From NCBI GenBank assembly GCA_013400155.1, contig VXBM01000420.1, positions 62,001-126,000 on the forward strand: 64,000 nt of DNA, in the 5' to 3' direction. Shown piece after piece: positions 35,501-50,500 of this stretch; positions within the stretch are counted from its first letter, which is position 1; the number at the start of each line of letters is the position of its first letter. The translations under genes and the position numbers were made by a program. Source of the DNA: Helopsaltes ochotensis (lineage: Eukaryota > Chordata > Aves > Passeriformes > Locustellidae). The notes under the pieces are model-generated. The model was given only the letters and a program-made list of their open reading frames with translations. It made no database searches and was not told the origin of the DNA.

Positions 35501-38500
35501 TGGAGACAATGGTTAGCATTTGTGTAGAGACTAGAGCATTCTCAGAATTGCTAGAGAATGAGAGAACATGAGCTAAAAATCTTAGGAGTTAAGATTCAGG
35601 CTGGTGAGAGTTTCTAAGTGTGAGACTTTCAGAGGGGGCAGCTGACCAGGAGTACACATTACACCAGGGACTGTAAATCACTCAGAGAAAAGGAGGGAGG
35701 TGGGAAAATGGGTACTCATTTTAGCCAGCCTCATCCTGTGCTCCAGAAACACAGCAGGCAGCAGGTTCTACTTGGTCCCTCTTGAAGCTGTAGCACACAT
35801 TTTCTTCTGAATTTCTAAGACAGCAAGGTTATATTGCTAATTACTTCTAGACATCAAGCTACAGCTTCAAGTTCAAAAACAGCTCTCCTGCCAGTTTTTT
35901 AGTTTAGTGGCCTGCTGAAGTTGCAATATCTTTGAAGATTTCAGGCCAAAAAATAAGGACTATTTTTATGAAATGCTTTCAGAATGCTCTTTCACCTTTG
36001 TAGCCTTCTGTTTTCCCCTGTGGTTTGAATATACTATAACCACTTTGCTCAGAAACTTGGCATGGATTTTAAATTAGTGCTTTTAATTATTACCTGTACT
36101 GGCAAGAAGCAAAATTGAAACAGTATTTGTTGACTGAAACCATACAGACTGGAAGACAGTGTGCAGTTTTGAGGTACATCAGTTTAAGATGATATTTAGA
36201 AACTGGAAAGGATCACCCAAATGGCTTTCAAATTTTTGAGGGGCCTCTGGCACTGACTTAAAAGGAGGGGTACTGAACTTGCTTACTCTTGTGAAGAGGA
36301 AGCTAAGGGACAATTCAATAGCAACCTGCAACTACTTAGGAGTTAAAACATTACTGAAACTACTTAGAGGAGTTAAAACATGACTGAAAATAATTTTTTT
36401 CAATAGTGCTGCATGGTAAAACATGGGGAAATTGCCTAGACCTACAGCTTTGGAGACTCACAGCACATGAAAAGGAAACACTTTTTCATTAGGAAGGTGA
36501 AGCAGCCCTGGAACAGAGAGCCCTATCCATCAAAGTTTTCAAGACTTGGCTAAACAAGTGGAGCAGTAGAGCAGCAGTTGAACTGCAGTAGAGCAGTGGT
36601 TCAACTGATCCCACTTGGCAATAGGTTTGCTTCAAGTGGAAGAAGGACTAGATGTTCTCCAGATGTCTGTTACAATGAGGATTTTATGATTCTTTTGCAC
36701 AGCACAAACACACTGTAGTGACCAGAGCCTATGATGAAGATCTGAATCTTAAAGAAAGCCAACAGTTACTAGAACAGATTTTCACACAGCAGAGTATATT
36801 TTAACGTTACAGAACAGTCACTGAATTACAGAATCACAGAAAAAATTAGGTTGGAAAGAGCTCCGAGATCATCAAATCCAACCAATATCTGTATGTAGAT
36901 ATCTGAAACACCCACATTACTTCAGGAAGTTTAATAATGATATCTACAAACTTAAGACATTCACACCATGGTAACAATAATTCACACCTTTTGAGTAGTG
37001 ATTTTTTCACCAGATCCCTCACCAGACTTTCAAAATAAATTATAAATCCTACCAGCACCACATGAGTTTATAAGATCTCATAGAGCTATTACGATGAAAT
37101 TATTGCAAAACATTTCATTTTGCAGTAGCACTTAAAAAATTCAAGTAGGAATTTCTAAATTTTACTGATTTTTCAATTTAAAAATTAGATTATTCCTTTA
37201 ATAAATTTAATTTCAAGCCATGGGTGTTATGGGTGTTTAAGAGAGGAATTTTTAGAATTAAGAGAGAAAAAGACAACACAGTCTGTATTCTGCATTATAA
37301 ATGTGCTCTCAGTGGGGAAAAGTAATGTTTCATTAGATAAGCTGTACAATGGAAATATTTAATAAAATGTTTTCAGAGCATTCTAGTCTGCTACCTCCTG
37401 ATCACTGTGCACAGCAGTCAAAGTTTACAGTGAAAAACAAGCATTATTACTTGCATACTAAATTATAAAGAAAAACAAAGAAAACAAACTAGAAGGCAGG
37501 GACTAATTTTAGGTTATGAAGCTCATCATTCTGTTTGTAACACATCTGTAACACTTCTGTACAGCAATATTTTCAATACTTTACTCTCTCTATTCCATTC
37601 AGAAAAATTCATTCAAATGTATTAAATTGCAAATTTAGAATAAAGTATAATCCATAAACTGGATTACTTGTTGCTAACAGTAACAGTGACACGCTACAGT
37701 TTAGTTTCTGTAATTCCATGCTTGTAAGCTTCACGTGACAGCAGGTTTGTGAAAGGAAGCCTTGAGTTAGGCCAGAAGCCAATGGATTACACGCATATGG
37801 GCACTAATTTAAAACAAATCAGGCCTATTTCAGAGCTGGAACAGCATCTGTTTCCTGTCTGTACATATTGGTTAAAATGTTTTTTGATCTTGGGCAGAAT
37901 TCTCTAAAGCTACAGCTGTCCCATAGAATATGGAGTAAAAGATCAAAATCTTGATTTTAACAGCATTAAAATCAGAGATATCTGAAATTTTAAAGTGAAA
38001 ACACTGAAACATAGAAAATAGAAATTAAAAGTATTCACTGCATTGATAGAAAAAATAAACACATACGATTAAATTATTCTTAAAACTTTTTGGTAGAAAC
38101 TTGGTAATCAACGTTTTATTTTCAGGTTTCAATATCCCTTAGTCCTATCTCTGAGTTGATAAACTAGTCAAACCTATAAAGAATGAGTTAAATCATAATT
38201 ATACTGAAAAATAAAATCACTTGCTTTATGCTTGCTTTGTATGCTGGTTCTGGCTGGGATGGAGTTAATTTTCTTCACAGCTAGTACAGGGTTGAGTTTC
38301 AGAGTTGTGCTGAAAACAGTGTTGATAACAGAGGGCCGATTTCGTTCTTGCTGAGCAGGGCTTCCCCAGAGTCAAAGCCTTTTCTGCTTCTCACCCCACA
38401 CAAGCAGCGATGGGGCTGGCGGTGCACAAGGGCTCAGTAGGGGCCACAGCCAGGACAGCTGACCCCACATCTCCAAAGGGATATTCCACATCACACGGCT

Positions 38501-41500
38501 TCATGTTCAGTGTGCAAAAGGGAGGAAGGAGAGGGAAGCTGGGGGGAGATGTTTGGAGTTGATGGCATTTGTCTTCCCAAGTCATCATCACAGGTGACGG
38601 ATGCCATTTTCCTGGAGATGGCTTAACAGCTCTCTGCCTGCGGGAAGTGGTGAATGAACCCCTTGTTTTGCTGTGCTTCTGTGCATGGATTTTGCTTCAC
38701 TTATTAAACTCTCTTTATCTCAACCCATGAGCCTTCCTACTTCTACTCTTCTGTCTTCCCCCTCCCAGCAGGAGGACTGAGCAAGCGGCTGTGCAGGGCT
38801 GAGCTCCTGGCTGGCATTAAACCACAACACTCTGTTCTCTGAGTCTGTAAATTATAGGTTTCATAAAGTACCATTTTGTAGCTAAACGTAAAAAAAAGAT
38901 CAATTGGGAGCATCTAAAGTTAAAGTTTCAAATAAAATCTAGATTTTTCTTAGCTGGAAGTATTAATTCAACTTCAAATTAAAGGTAAAGTCCTTCATTT
39001 AAAATCAATTAACCTTTCATTTTAAAAACATGAACATGTATTTCAGAGAAAAATGTTGTTTTGAAACAAAATTTTAGTTAATTTCAAAAATTTGAAACAA
39101 CTTGATTTTCCAACCTTTTTCCCCCGTAATGAAACTATTCACTAAATTTGAACAAAATTCACTTGTTTCTTTGTTCAACATCATTCTTTACAGAATTATT
39201 AATCACTAAGAAATCTTCCCATAGTGTAATTTATGCCTGTTTTTTCAAGACATGTAACATATTTATTCTTTTATTGCTAATTTCTTCTTTCTCATCTCTA
39301 ACAGAACTTGAGAGCCATAGTCTTATAGGCATTTTTAAATTTTTGAGCTTACTTTCTATATCTAAAGCTAACACTGACCTCATTCCATAAGCTAGGACTG
39401 CCTTTGAAAGGATGCCTGTCTGTTTAATGATACAGGGTTTATATGCAGAGGACGTCTTTCATTAGGATGCTTGGTAAGAATTGAGGAGAGAGTGTAAAGG
39501 TCAAATAAGACTTCCCTGAATTACACAGCAGAAAGAGCAAACAAATGAAGGAAGATCTATTTGCCTGAAAGCTCGTCTGATAAAAGATGCTGTGTTTCTT
39601 GCAGTCCTTGCCCTCTGAAGGTCTTAAATCATGTTATTAAATTATAGAATAGGTTGCTCGGAGTCCCATCCTACCTGACCTTGAATATTTCCAGGAATGG
39701 TGTGTCTACCATTTCTCTGGGTAACCTGTTCCAGTGTTTCACCATCCTCATTGTGAAAAATGTATCCCTTATGTCTAGTCTAAATCTACACTATTTTAGT
39801 TTCAATATGTAAATTAAAAAAAAAAAAAATCAAAACAAACCAAAACACTTCAACTTGCATATTTCAGAATTAATTTTCAATGCAGAGAGATTTAATGTCT
39901 GTTTTGTGTTAAATGGAATAAAGTTGAATCTAGAAGCCCCTGGATAAAAAAAGAAAGAAAAGGGAGCAGTAGGTTTATAATGTACAAGTTACGGCATAAA
40001 ATAGTTTGAAAAAGGATTTGTGACCGATCATTAGAACATTTCCTTCTTCGGTAGTATTCATGTATCTTTAATCAATCACAGAATGGTTGGGCTTGGAAGG
40101 AACCCCTGGAGGTCAAGTATGGCCACCTATGGCCAATTACCCAGAAGCACATTCAGACAGCTCCAAGGCTGTTTGAGATAATAAAATTATGAATAAGAAT
40201 TATCATTTTACTTAAAAAAAAAAAAAAAAAAAAAAGAGAGAAAATATCCAATCATGGAACTAGAAAATGTTATATGAGGGGACTGATCACACGCTTAATG
40301 ATTATTTGAAGAAATTGTCACAATTTGTCAGGAATTGTAAGGTTAGAATTTCTTTTTAAAAAAGCCTTATTCAAACAATTATATTTTAAACTACAATTGT
40401 ACATGAAAGATGAGACATAATCTATCAGATATTAATCTAGCACAACTCTAATACATTGAATAAAGTTTACATATTTTAACATTGGTTTATTATTGCTCCA
40501 ATTTACTAGAACAGTTTTCCACATCTACCACAACTCTATTTTCAGTAAATTTCAGCAATGAGTTGCCATTCTTAAAAATTAAATGAGATGTGAAAATTTT
40601 GCTATCTTTCTGCATCACCAACAGGATTAATAGAACACTGTGGCCATGGAAAACATGAATAGATTCAAGGCAGGTTAAAAGTATGTTACATTCCGTTGAA
40701 TGTGTCTAGAAAACTAGATTGAATTAATGAGTTCAAATACTTCCTCTTTGGCATGGAATTTGTTTCACTAAATGTCATGTTTATTCTTGGAGAAAATGAA
40801 GCTTCATTCAGAATTTCAAATTTATTATGTGAGTATGACAGAAGGATTTGGAGGTTTGTTTCTGTTATGTTCTTTAAGCAAATAAAACATTAAGCTGAGC
40901 TTCCATTATTGCTCTTGCAGAAATAGTTATAGAGTAATAAAGAAACACAACTTAGATCATTAAAAACAAGAGATTGTTCATCCAGCAACTTGGCTGTTCA
41001 GTTGTCAAGTATTCAAGATCTTTATACCAAAGACATTGAGTGAAAAAGTATCAGGAAAGACAAAAGGCCAGGCAGCAACAACAGACTTGCCTGTCCCTTT
41101 CAAAAATACACGCACAGCAGACGCTACAGCAGAGGGAAGAAGGAAAAGGAGTTACTGGTTTCAGTGGACCACCAGTGACACAACCTTCAAAAAAAGGAGC
41201 AGCAGTCACAGGAAGAAATAACAGCAGATTTTTAGAAACAAATAACTTGGTAGACAGCTGCAATTTTACACGGATACTAGACCAGAACAAGCAGGTGAAG
41301 TAAAATTCCCTTGTACTCCTCTGAGTACAAGCTCTTGAAGTTTATTATATTTGCTATATCATCCTGGTGCAGTTAAGAAAGACAAATTATTCCACTATAT
41401 TTTCACAGAATGACAGAACAACTCCACTACTGCCTTTATCAAATTTCAGAGCTGAGCAGACCATGCTTTTATGATCACCATTTCATCAACAAAGAATGTG

Positions 41501-44500
41501 GACTTCCAAGTATATGACAGTGGGTTTCTTCAACTGTATATCCTGACAAAATACATTCTTCCAACATAATCTTCTGAATCTACACAGCATGCCCATCCTC
41601 AGCAGCATAAGCCTCTAGCACACACCAGGACAGATGTCAGACTGACTGGTGTTCTGTTCTATACCTGTGTTAACAGAAAAACTAATTGCCAGAGACTGCA
41701 TTTAAATTCACTGTAGTGAAATTCTGGACTCAGTCAGAAGTCTCTGAATAAACTTATATGTCCTGACATAAAGAGGCAGTCAGATTAGGTGACATGATAG
41801 TCCCATCTGGTTGTAAACTGTGAAACCTAAGACTTGAGCATTCCTGTTAAGCTCTTAGTATTACAAACAAATAAATTTAACATTTTTTGTACTAGAAGAA
41901 AACATAAGAGCTGCTAAGAATACATCTTGTATAACTTGAGCACCAGCCATCATTAGTCCAAAGCCTTTCAGACAATGCTTGGAACTCGCAGCTTTATGTG
42001 ATGTTGCATCATGAATCACACAACACATTCCATGAGTCATGCTATGAAAAACTGGAAAACCACATTGTCTGTGGAATTAGAATTGGCAAATAGCCAGGAA
42101 ATGTGCTTGCATTTTGTGAAATGGGCAGAATAGCATTAACTTTATTGTTGCTTCAGACTCAAGGTTTATACGTTCCAGACAGACTGCTATTCTGTAAAAT
42201 GTTTTTTTCAGAATAATTTAGCCTAAAGTATTAAAATGTTATTTTAAAATAATTAAAATATCCAAAAGCTGTTAGAAAGACATTGCCTTTTTATTTTAAA
42301 CATCACCACATTATATAGCAATTGAGAGTTTTTATTTGGCAAAGCACCAGGCAGTTGTGAAAAATAGTTTGCAGAGCTTTACAGAAAATAAAAATTCCAA
42401 ATGCTACCATTCATTGTAATTCCTGTTCTAAGGCATTAATAAGTCTTCAATTTGATATCTCACATGCATTATTTTTTCTCTAAGAATAAACAGGAGAGCT
42501 ATTCAAACAAAATCAAGTGTTGCTGTAAGTAATTATTAAAGAAATCTGCACAGCCACAAAACTGGGTGGTTCTGCGGTATGCCGTAATGTGGACAGAATT
42601 TATATATTCACAGCTTTAATTTTCTGAAGGAGTAAAATGAAGTTCCATTGGGAATACTTGCAGAAAAGCACTGCATAAAACATTTAATATTTATTTATTA
42701 ATTTTGTAAAGAAGCAAATTTTATGTTAGGACCAATGGCAACTTGAACATGAGTCAGCAGTGCCCTGGCAGCCAGGAGGGACAAGTCCTGGGGGCATCAG
42801 GTATAGCACTGCCAGCCAGGCAAGGGTGGGGATTGTTCTGCTCTGCTCTGCACTGGGGCAGCCTCACCTTGAATATTGTGTGCAGTTTTGGGTGCCACGG
42901 CAGAAGAAAGACATTAAGCTTATTGGGGAGCATCCAAAAGATGGCCATGAGGATGGTGAAGGGTCTGGAAGGGAAGCTGAAGAGAGAAGTGTCTGAGGTC
43001 AGTTGGTTACCTCAGGAGGGTAAGCAGAGGGGCAGACACTGATCTCTTCAATATTGTGACCAGCGACAGGACTCAAGGGAATGGTATGAAGCATCAGGGG
43101 AAGTTTAGGTTAGGTAACAGGGAAAGGATTTTCACCCAGAGATGGCTGGGCACTGGAACAGGCTCCCCAAGGAAGTGGTCACAGCACCAAGCCTGTCTGA
43201 GTTCAAGAAGCATTTGGACAATGTTCTCAGGCACAGAGTGTGATTAGTGGGGTGTCCAGTGTAGGGCCAGGAGTTGGACTCAGTGATACTGATGGGTCCC
43301 TTCCAACTCAGTATATTCTACTATTCTGTAAAACTTCATTAGGATGCTATATAAAGCTAAAGCATAAAGATAATGCAAATATTATTTAGATACACTAAAC
43401 TACATAGAGGAGTATAAAATTGTTGTGTGTTAGAATGGCAGGCAGTCCATTTACAGGTGGTCTTCAACTCAGGGCATCTGTTAGAACGGATGTCAAGTAT
43501 CCCTGCTGTGCAAGATTCTACAGTTAAGTGCTGTGTGGGCTGTTCAGCTTAGCAAGGACCACACAGGACACTTGATGAGGAGAAGGACCCAAAAGAGGGC
43601 CTTTGTTTATTCTTTCTTTCTTAAGTAGACCGCAGGTCCATGCCAGGGATTGGATGAGAAGGTGAACACCTCTCATCTCCAATTGGCTCAGCTGACAGTC
43701 AGTCAGTACAATTTGCATCTAAAGGCATGTGATGTTTACCAATCCATTTCCTAAAACAAACCTTATCTTACAGATACACCAGCGTGGGAATAGCAAAGCA
43801 CTACCTAAACATTGAGAATTCTGACTCCATTCTAAAAGCTAAGAAACACACCAGAAAGGCTGCAAAAATCAGGGCAACAGTGCTGACTCACTAACACAGG
43901 GTCCTTTATCTTCCTGTGGACTTTGAGAAAGGTACAAAGAACATGCATGTCAGTATGTGTAGTGGAGAAATGCAAACAGAAAAGACACTTCTTAATTCGG
44001 TCTGGGGATCAGACACTGGCAAAAGATGGCCTTATATACCATCAGATTTGCCTCTTCCTAGTAAGAGACAGCTGTGAATATCAGAGCAGCTGAACTTATT
44101 TTTTATCCAAGTTATATTTTGCATCAATTACTCCACAATTTACTGCATGCAATAAGACACTCAGAGGCTGTTTCTTTTTCTCAGTTCCATAGAGAAAACC
44201 TCTCTTAAACAATTGTTGTTCAGAGATGCCCAAGTTAAATACATCCACTTGTCTAACCTACAGTATTTATTGCAGAATGCAAATAAATGAAGACGATTTT
44301 TCCTGTATTTCCTAAATCTGCTTTAATTCTTTAGGAAGAAACAGAGTATTACATTGCCAAACAATTCTGAGCCTCAGCAATAACTGTAAGTTCAAGTACT
44401 GAGACCTGGGAAAAACACCATTATCTTTTCAAAACACTCTTTTAATAACAATCATGCAATGTTTATTAAATGGTGAAAGAATTTTAGTGAAATACTGTTC

Positions 44501-47500
44501 CTGCCATAGTTCACAAAATTTTGTTACCTCTTTTCTCAGTGAACCATTTCCACACTAGGTCTAACATTGCAGCGAACAATGACAGTTCACATTTAACCCC
44601 AGCACTCCAGTTGTCCTAAGAAATTCATCAAAGCTACAAACTACTGACCTTACCCTAAACCCATCTGATTGCAGGCCAGTTGGCTCAAGTTTTCTTGCCA
44701 TTCATCAGCACAAACATGGTTATCAGCAGCTGACCTGTGAACGGTCAGGAGCATCAAGGAATTTGTGTTTTTAGACAGTGTAACTGGAAAGAAAAAAGGA
44801 AAAAAACTTCAGTATTACTTCAAATAGTTTTATAGATGGACAACTGAAAGCATACAGCTACGTTCAAGATTCTTCCAAGTTGCTGGCACTTTTCCTAGCT
44901 TTACATGCTGAATAGCTATACAATTTAAAACCAAGGGAAGTGTGGTTATCAGAACCTTGCTAAGAGTGAACAGCATGAGACACTGAACAGCAAAGGCATC
45001 AAGAGGGTAAGAATAAACCCAAATACTTCTAATTCACCAGCATAGATTCACATGGGTTGCTGATAGCTTTAATTTTTATAGCTTAATCTAGTTAATCTAG
45101 ATAGAAATACCATCACCATTTCTTCTGTCTTAATCTGTATATAAAAGTTCAGAAACTGCTTTTATCACATGCAAAAAAGATTCTCAAATGGTCCTTCCAA
45201 ATCTCAACATCTCCTTAATCTCTCTATCCACAATACTTTCCAGATTACACACATCATCTACACATTTTCTTGCTATATCACTTTTCTTGTATCTGCACTG
45301 TGACACTACACTGAGCTTTTGCTTTCTCTTTCGCCCACTTCCTTGAATGCTTTCCCAACCTCAGCCCAGTCTTCCCTTTGCTAATAGAGGGAGCACCTCT
45401 CCATCACTTTATTCTGAATTAAATCACCAGTGACTACTACCATCACCCAAACACCACTTGGAGGCACCACACAGCAGAAACTTACCACAGTCCCATTCAT
45501 CTGAGCTGTCACTACAGTCTGCCTGCCCATCACACCAGAGTTCACGTGGCACACATTCATGGTTGGCACACTCAAGTTCACTCTCTTCACAAAATGCTGC
45601 AAAGACAAAAACATGCCTCCTGAGAAAGACATCATCAAAGTGAAATTCACATTGAGATGAAAAATAGAGAAGGAGGGTGAAGGTAGGTACATATCAGATT
45701 TATGGAAATAGTAAGTGAGACATTTGCATAAAAATTCAGCATGGACACCAATAATGCAGAAGGTGGTTGCTGCCATGCAGTAACAGAGGGCATTTGCATT
45801 TCAGAGGGAAGGAGGAGTGTCTACAAATGCAAGATCTGTGATTACCTAGTATCATTTGTGATCTTGTTATATGAAACCTATCTAAGCCCCTCAGAAGCCG
45901 TAACAGAAAATACTGTCACACACTTTTTAGCCGACTGATCCAAATGTATTTAATTCTTCATGGTTTTTGAAAAATTCTTTTACCACAATGAATATCTATT
46001 GCCTTTCAGCCACAGCAATTATATATTCATTTTGAATTTGCCCTTGCTTCTGAAAATCATATATTTATTTTAATCTCCACTTTGGAGGTAGAGAACTGCT
46101 GTACTGATAGACATGTTCCAGTTCGCAGCTGGTATCCTTATGTACGGATTTCCAGAGTCTGTTCAGTATGGGAACCACAAGAGCTTCCATTTGCAAATGA
46201 CTTTTAGTTTTCCCCTAAAAACCTCCCTTCCAAAAGGCAGGTGTGTAGAAGTACTTCTCCACTAACACACTTCCAGTTTCTATGAACTCCATCATTAGGG
46301 AATTCTGAGACCTGGGGGAGGGCAGAGAGAGAGCGAATGCATGGGAGGGAGCTGCATTCAGTTGTGCCCAAGTTTGGCTGATGTACAGCACTTATACTGC
46401 CTTACAACCCAAGCATTTATTTGCAACACTAGTACAGAAAGTGCCCCCCACAGTGAAAGCCATACAGATAGAGCAGCAGCGCTGTCTACCCGGGATCTTT
46501 CTGACTCTGGAATAAAGGATGCAAAAATAGAAAAAGCACTTTAACTCCACCTTCCAGAAAGAGCATAATTCAAAAACTGGAAACCCTCTTCTGGGAAAAC
46601 TTAGCTGACATTTTAGAATATTCAAGCCCCAACTCAAAAGCAGAGAGGAAATATACTCCCGTAATTATAAACTAGCTGAACCTTAGCCCTTTGGTAATCT
46701 TTTCTCTGTCATGATCTTAATGTGTGACCATGAGTAAACCACTTTAATACCACCTCCACTCTTTAGATTACAGCACAGAACTTGGAAGTTAAATGGTATA
46801 ATCTTTACAATGAAAAGCAGATTAAGAAATGTTTTGTGAGCTTCAGCTTCCCAAAAAGTAACAAAGTTTGATCTAGCCATACATGCAGGCTGCTGTTCAT
46901 TTTGGCAAACATATTCATAGATTTCACTTAGCACATAAAATGTGCCTACCATTCTGCTCCTACCAATGGAACTCCAGAGAATCAGGAGCAACTTCTTTTA
47001 AATCACAAAACTCCAAATATCCAAACATCCCAGTGAAAATGACAAGACACAAGGTTTACTCAGAGAATGAAAAATTTGTTTTCAACCAACTTTACTAACA
47101 AATGATCCCTCCTCTCTTGTGCAGACTTTCTCTCAGTATGTCTTTTCTACCTCCTTGTCTTGGGAACATGCCCACACACCAGGTTTTCTCAAGAGAAGAG
47201 AATTCAGAGTACCACTAATATATTAATGAAAAAAAAAAATGGAGCTAACATCTCAGGGCACTCACTCCCAGCTTAGTATGCAGGGTGGGAGCCTGCAAAG
47301 CTAGCTGTTTGCAGATGTTCCTCCACTTCCCATCCCGTTCTCAGATGGAAACAGTGGAAACAGAACAGAGGGCAGCCCCCACAAGGGACCAGGGCGCCTG
47401 CTGCACACTGCAGCCCTTCAAACAGACACTGTGCACACGGACAGTGTGCCCATGCCACCAGTGTACCGTTTTATATCTTGATTGTTACCACAATTTGGAT

Positions 47501-50500
47501 TGTAGAAGAAATCTTGGAGCCAAGTAGGGAGGCAGAATCTAAGAAATGTCAATCAGGAAAGAAACTAAATAAGGAAGAGAGACATATGACATTTACCAAA
47601 AAAGATCAGAAGTAAAATCAAGTAGAAATCAAGGAAAAAAATGAGCAGTGAACAGCTATGAGCTATGCCTGTATAGAATGAAGTTGGGGAAACTTGGGAA
47701 AAGAAGTCATAAATCTAAATGGAATAAAAGCACAAAGGCACATGAACAAGGAGGGAGAAAGAGAAAAAAAAAAAAGAAAAAAAAATAGAAAATGAGGACA
47801 AATGAGTGGCCAAACAGACAGCAAGGATCCAAGGATGTGAACAACAAAGGACGCAAGATGAGGAAAGAGAGAAATTTGGGCCATAGACAAACTGAAAAGG
47901 GAACTGAGGGAATGACTACGTCTTTCTGCCTATAGAAAGCACAAAGCATTTTCACTTTGATTTTACTTTGCACCCCAACTTCCCAAAACTGTGACCAGCT
48001 TTTAAAGAGAGCAACAAACTTCATGAGTCCTTACAGCAATTCTTTTCATCCATCATGTCAGGGCAGTCTGGGAAACCATCACAGATCATAGTGTGCTTGA
48101 TGCACAGCTTCTTCGAAGGACACTCCCAAAGACCTCTTTCTCTACAACCTGGAGGCAGAGAAGCACAGTTCTGAAATACTTGCATGCAATATTGAATCAA
48201 CTGTTTTCTTCCTGAAAAGTCCTGAAACACACAAAATATTTGCACTTGCGACATAAATTTTTGAAGGTACCAAGAATAGTTACTAATGAAGAAATGGAAA
48301 TAAGATTGGCACAGCACATACTTGATAAATTGATCTAAATATTATAACACTAAGTAACATTTCAGTGCTTTTTAAATAATAATTGTATTATGATTATATA
48401 TTATACATATCTATAATGGTTTAGGCATTAGCTCAATTAGCCCCATAGACCAGTATTCTTGAAATACATTTGCTAGTAATGTAAGAATTTTTCTAATGCT
48501 GAAGTCTGTAGAAATTCCTATAAAAATTTGCTTTTATAGGATTTGCTTTTCTAGGAAAAGCAATTCCTATAAAAGCATGGAATCTCTATGAAACACTGTA
48601 GAAATACATACTTTTTTTCTGGCAGTGCTGATGCAGAATATAATACAGAATCACAATGAAAGGCAGAAAGAGAAGTAATACAAAACTATGTCAAAGTGCT
48701 TTAACAATGAAACTCCCATTGGTCAGCTAGAGGAAAGAATAGCCCAAGCTACATTTTAGAAAATATTTTTTTCTTGTTTTATTCCACTTTTTATTTCCAT
48801 TAACTAATAAAGCATTTTATTCTGATACTAGTTTAAATACTTTGACATACTAGTGTCCTGCATGTCTGTCACTCTGGTTTTATAGGAAGCCATAAAAATG
48901 ACTTTTTATCCTGACTAAACCAGATTATTTGATTGCCTTGTTTGGCCTGTTCTATAGATAATACTTTTCATTTATGTCCTAGGTTAGAATGTAAGATGTG
49001 CCCGAAGTCTGTATCCTATCACCATCTTCATGAGCTGTTGAAACCATGTGGGGCAGTGTTTCCCTTATCTCCTGTTAATGGCCCATCAATGCCTTGCTCC
49101 ATGACTCACAGGTAACTCCCCTGGGAGCTCTCTCTGTTTAATGGGCAATCAAGGACCCACTGCATGACTCATAGAATGAGATCATCCCATTGTGAGATGC
49201 TCCGCCTGGGGGAGGAGCCAAGCATTCCCACCGGGATATAATGTGGGATTTGGGACAGCACCTGGGGGGCCCTTACCCACTGGATTTGCAGATGGCAAGA
49301 GCTGCCAGACCTTTCTACAGGATCACTGCTTTCACAAGACCACTTCATCTGGACTGCTACCACCACCCTAACTAACAGGGTGTCAGTTTGNCCCTTACCC
49401 ACTGGATTTGCAGATGGCAAGAGCTGCCAGACCTTTCTACAGGATCACTGCTTTCACAAGACCACTTCATCTGGACTGCTACCACCACCCTAACTAACAG
49501 GGTGTCAGTTTGCACTATTGCATTTATTTTATTTTACTTTTTATTTTCCCCTCCTATTAAATTGTATTTCTGACTTGAAGTCTCTCACTGGTTTTGCTTT
49601 CAAACCAGAATACATTTTCATCTAAGGGCAAATTCAATTGCTAGCCCTGATGTTCATACATGCAAATATTTCAGGTATAAATTAAAAAAACATTATTTAA
49701 AGCAGCACCTCTTTTTGTCTGGACCTGGAACTGTGAACCAGCAGTAAGTTACTAAGCAAATATATTGCTTCCAAGAAGTTTTAATTCAGAAGTACATACT
49801 TTACAAATGCAAACCAGAGAATCCCTACTGGATTACTGGAAAAATCTATTCAGTTTTTAACTGTACCTGGCTGTACTGGAGTGCTTGATTTTGTTTAGAT
49901 TTGAAAAACATGTAAATAAATATTAAAATCCAGAGAAATAAATAGTCTTAACCTTTGAAACTAATTCCTCGAGATCAAATAACTTTCTTGGGTATCACTG
50001 CTTTCCAGGTCTCCTTCTTGACAATATTTGTGATAAATATTAATGAAAAATTAATTGAAACCAAACAAAATCTCTACTCTTATATAGAACAAGGAATACC
50101 ATGTTAGGATCTTGATATGAATATTATAAAAAAAAGCTTAAACCCCCCATAATTTATGAACCTTTTGATTTTTTTAGCAGTGTTTACAATTCATTAAATA
50201 CATGTTTGCGTTTCCTCCTCATCACACATTAGTGTTACACTGCTTAGTGTACCCGGACTCTCCAAAACTAATCACAAAGACAAATATAGAGAAAATTCCC
50301 TATGAAAAATTCACTACTTACTGAATTCAGTGTTCAAATATACTGTTTTGTTGGTAGAAATCATCTACCTATTTGAAGTATTTATATTTCATCTCTAATT
50401 ATTTTTGTGACGTATTTTTAATGTTCCCTGCCAGAGCATGGTTCAGCAGCCAGCAATTTATTGCATTTAATTAAAACCAACTATATTTAATATACAAACT

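Larger units (their letters stand above)
33632..44653 (-). other. CORIN: CORIN largest intron in window, 11 kb
   Basis: The most repeat-rich part: CR1 pieces at 36130, 36820, 39640, 40072 and 42722, a solo LTR at 38242 and a run of A at 40214. No exon of another gene was found on either strand. Confidence 0.85.

Noticed and set aside
42743..43042. Open frame of 99 codons
   Set aside because: Part of the broken CR1 ORF2 end, not a host gene.
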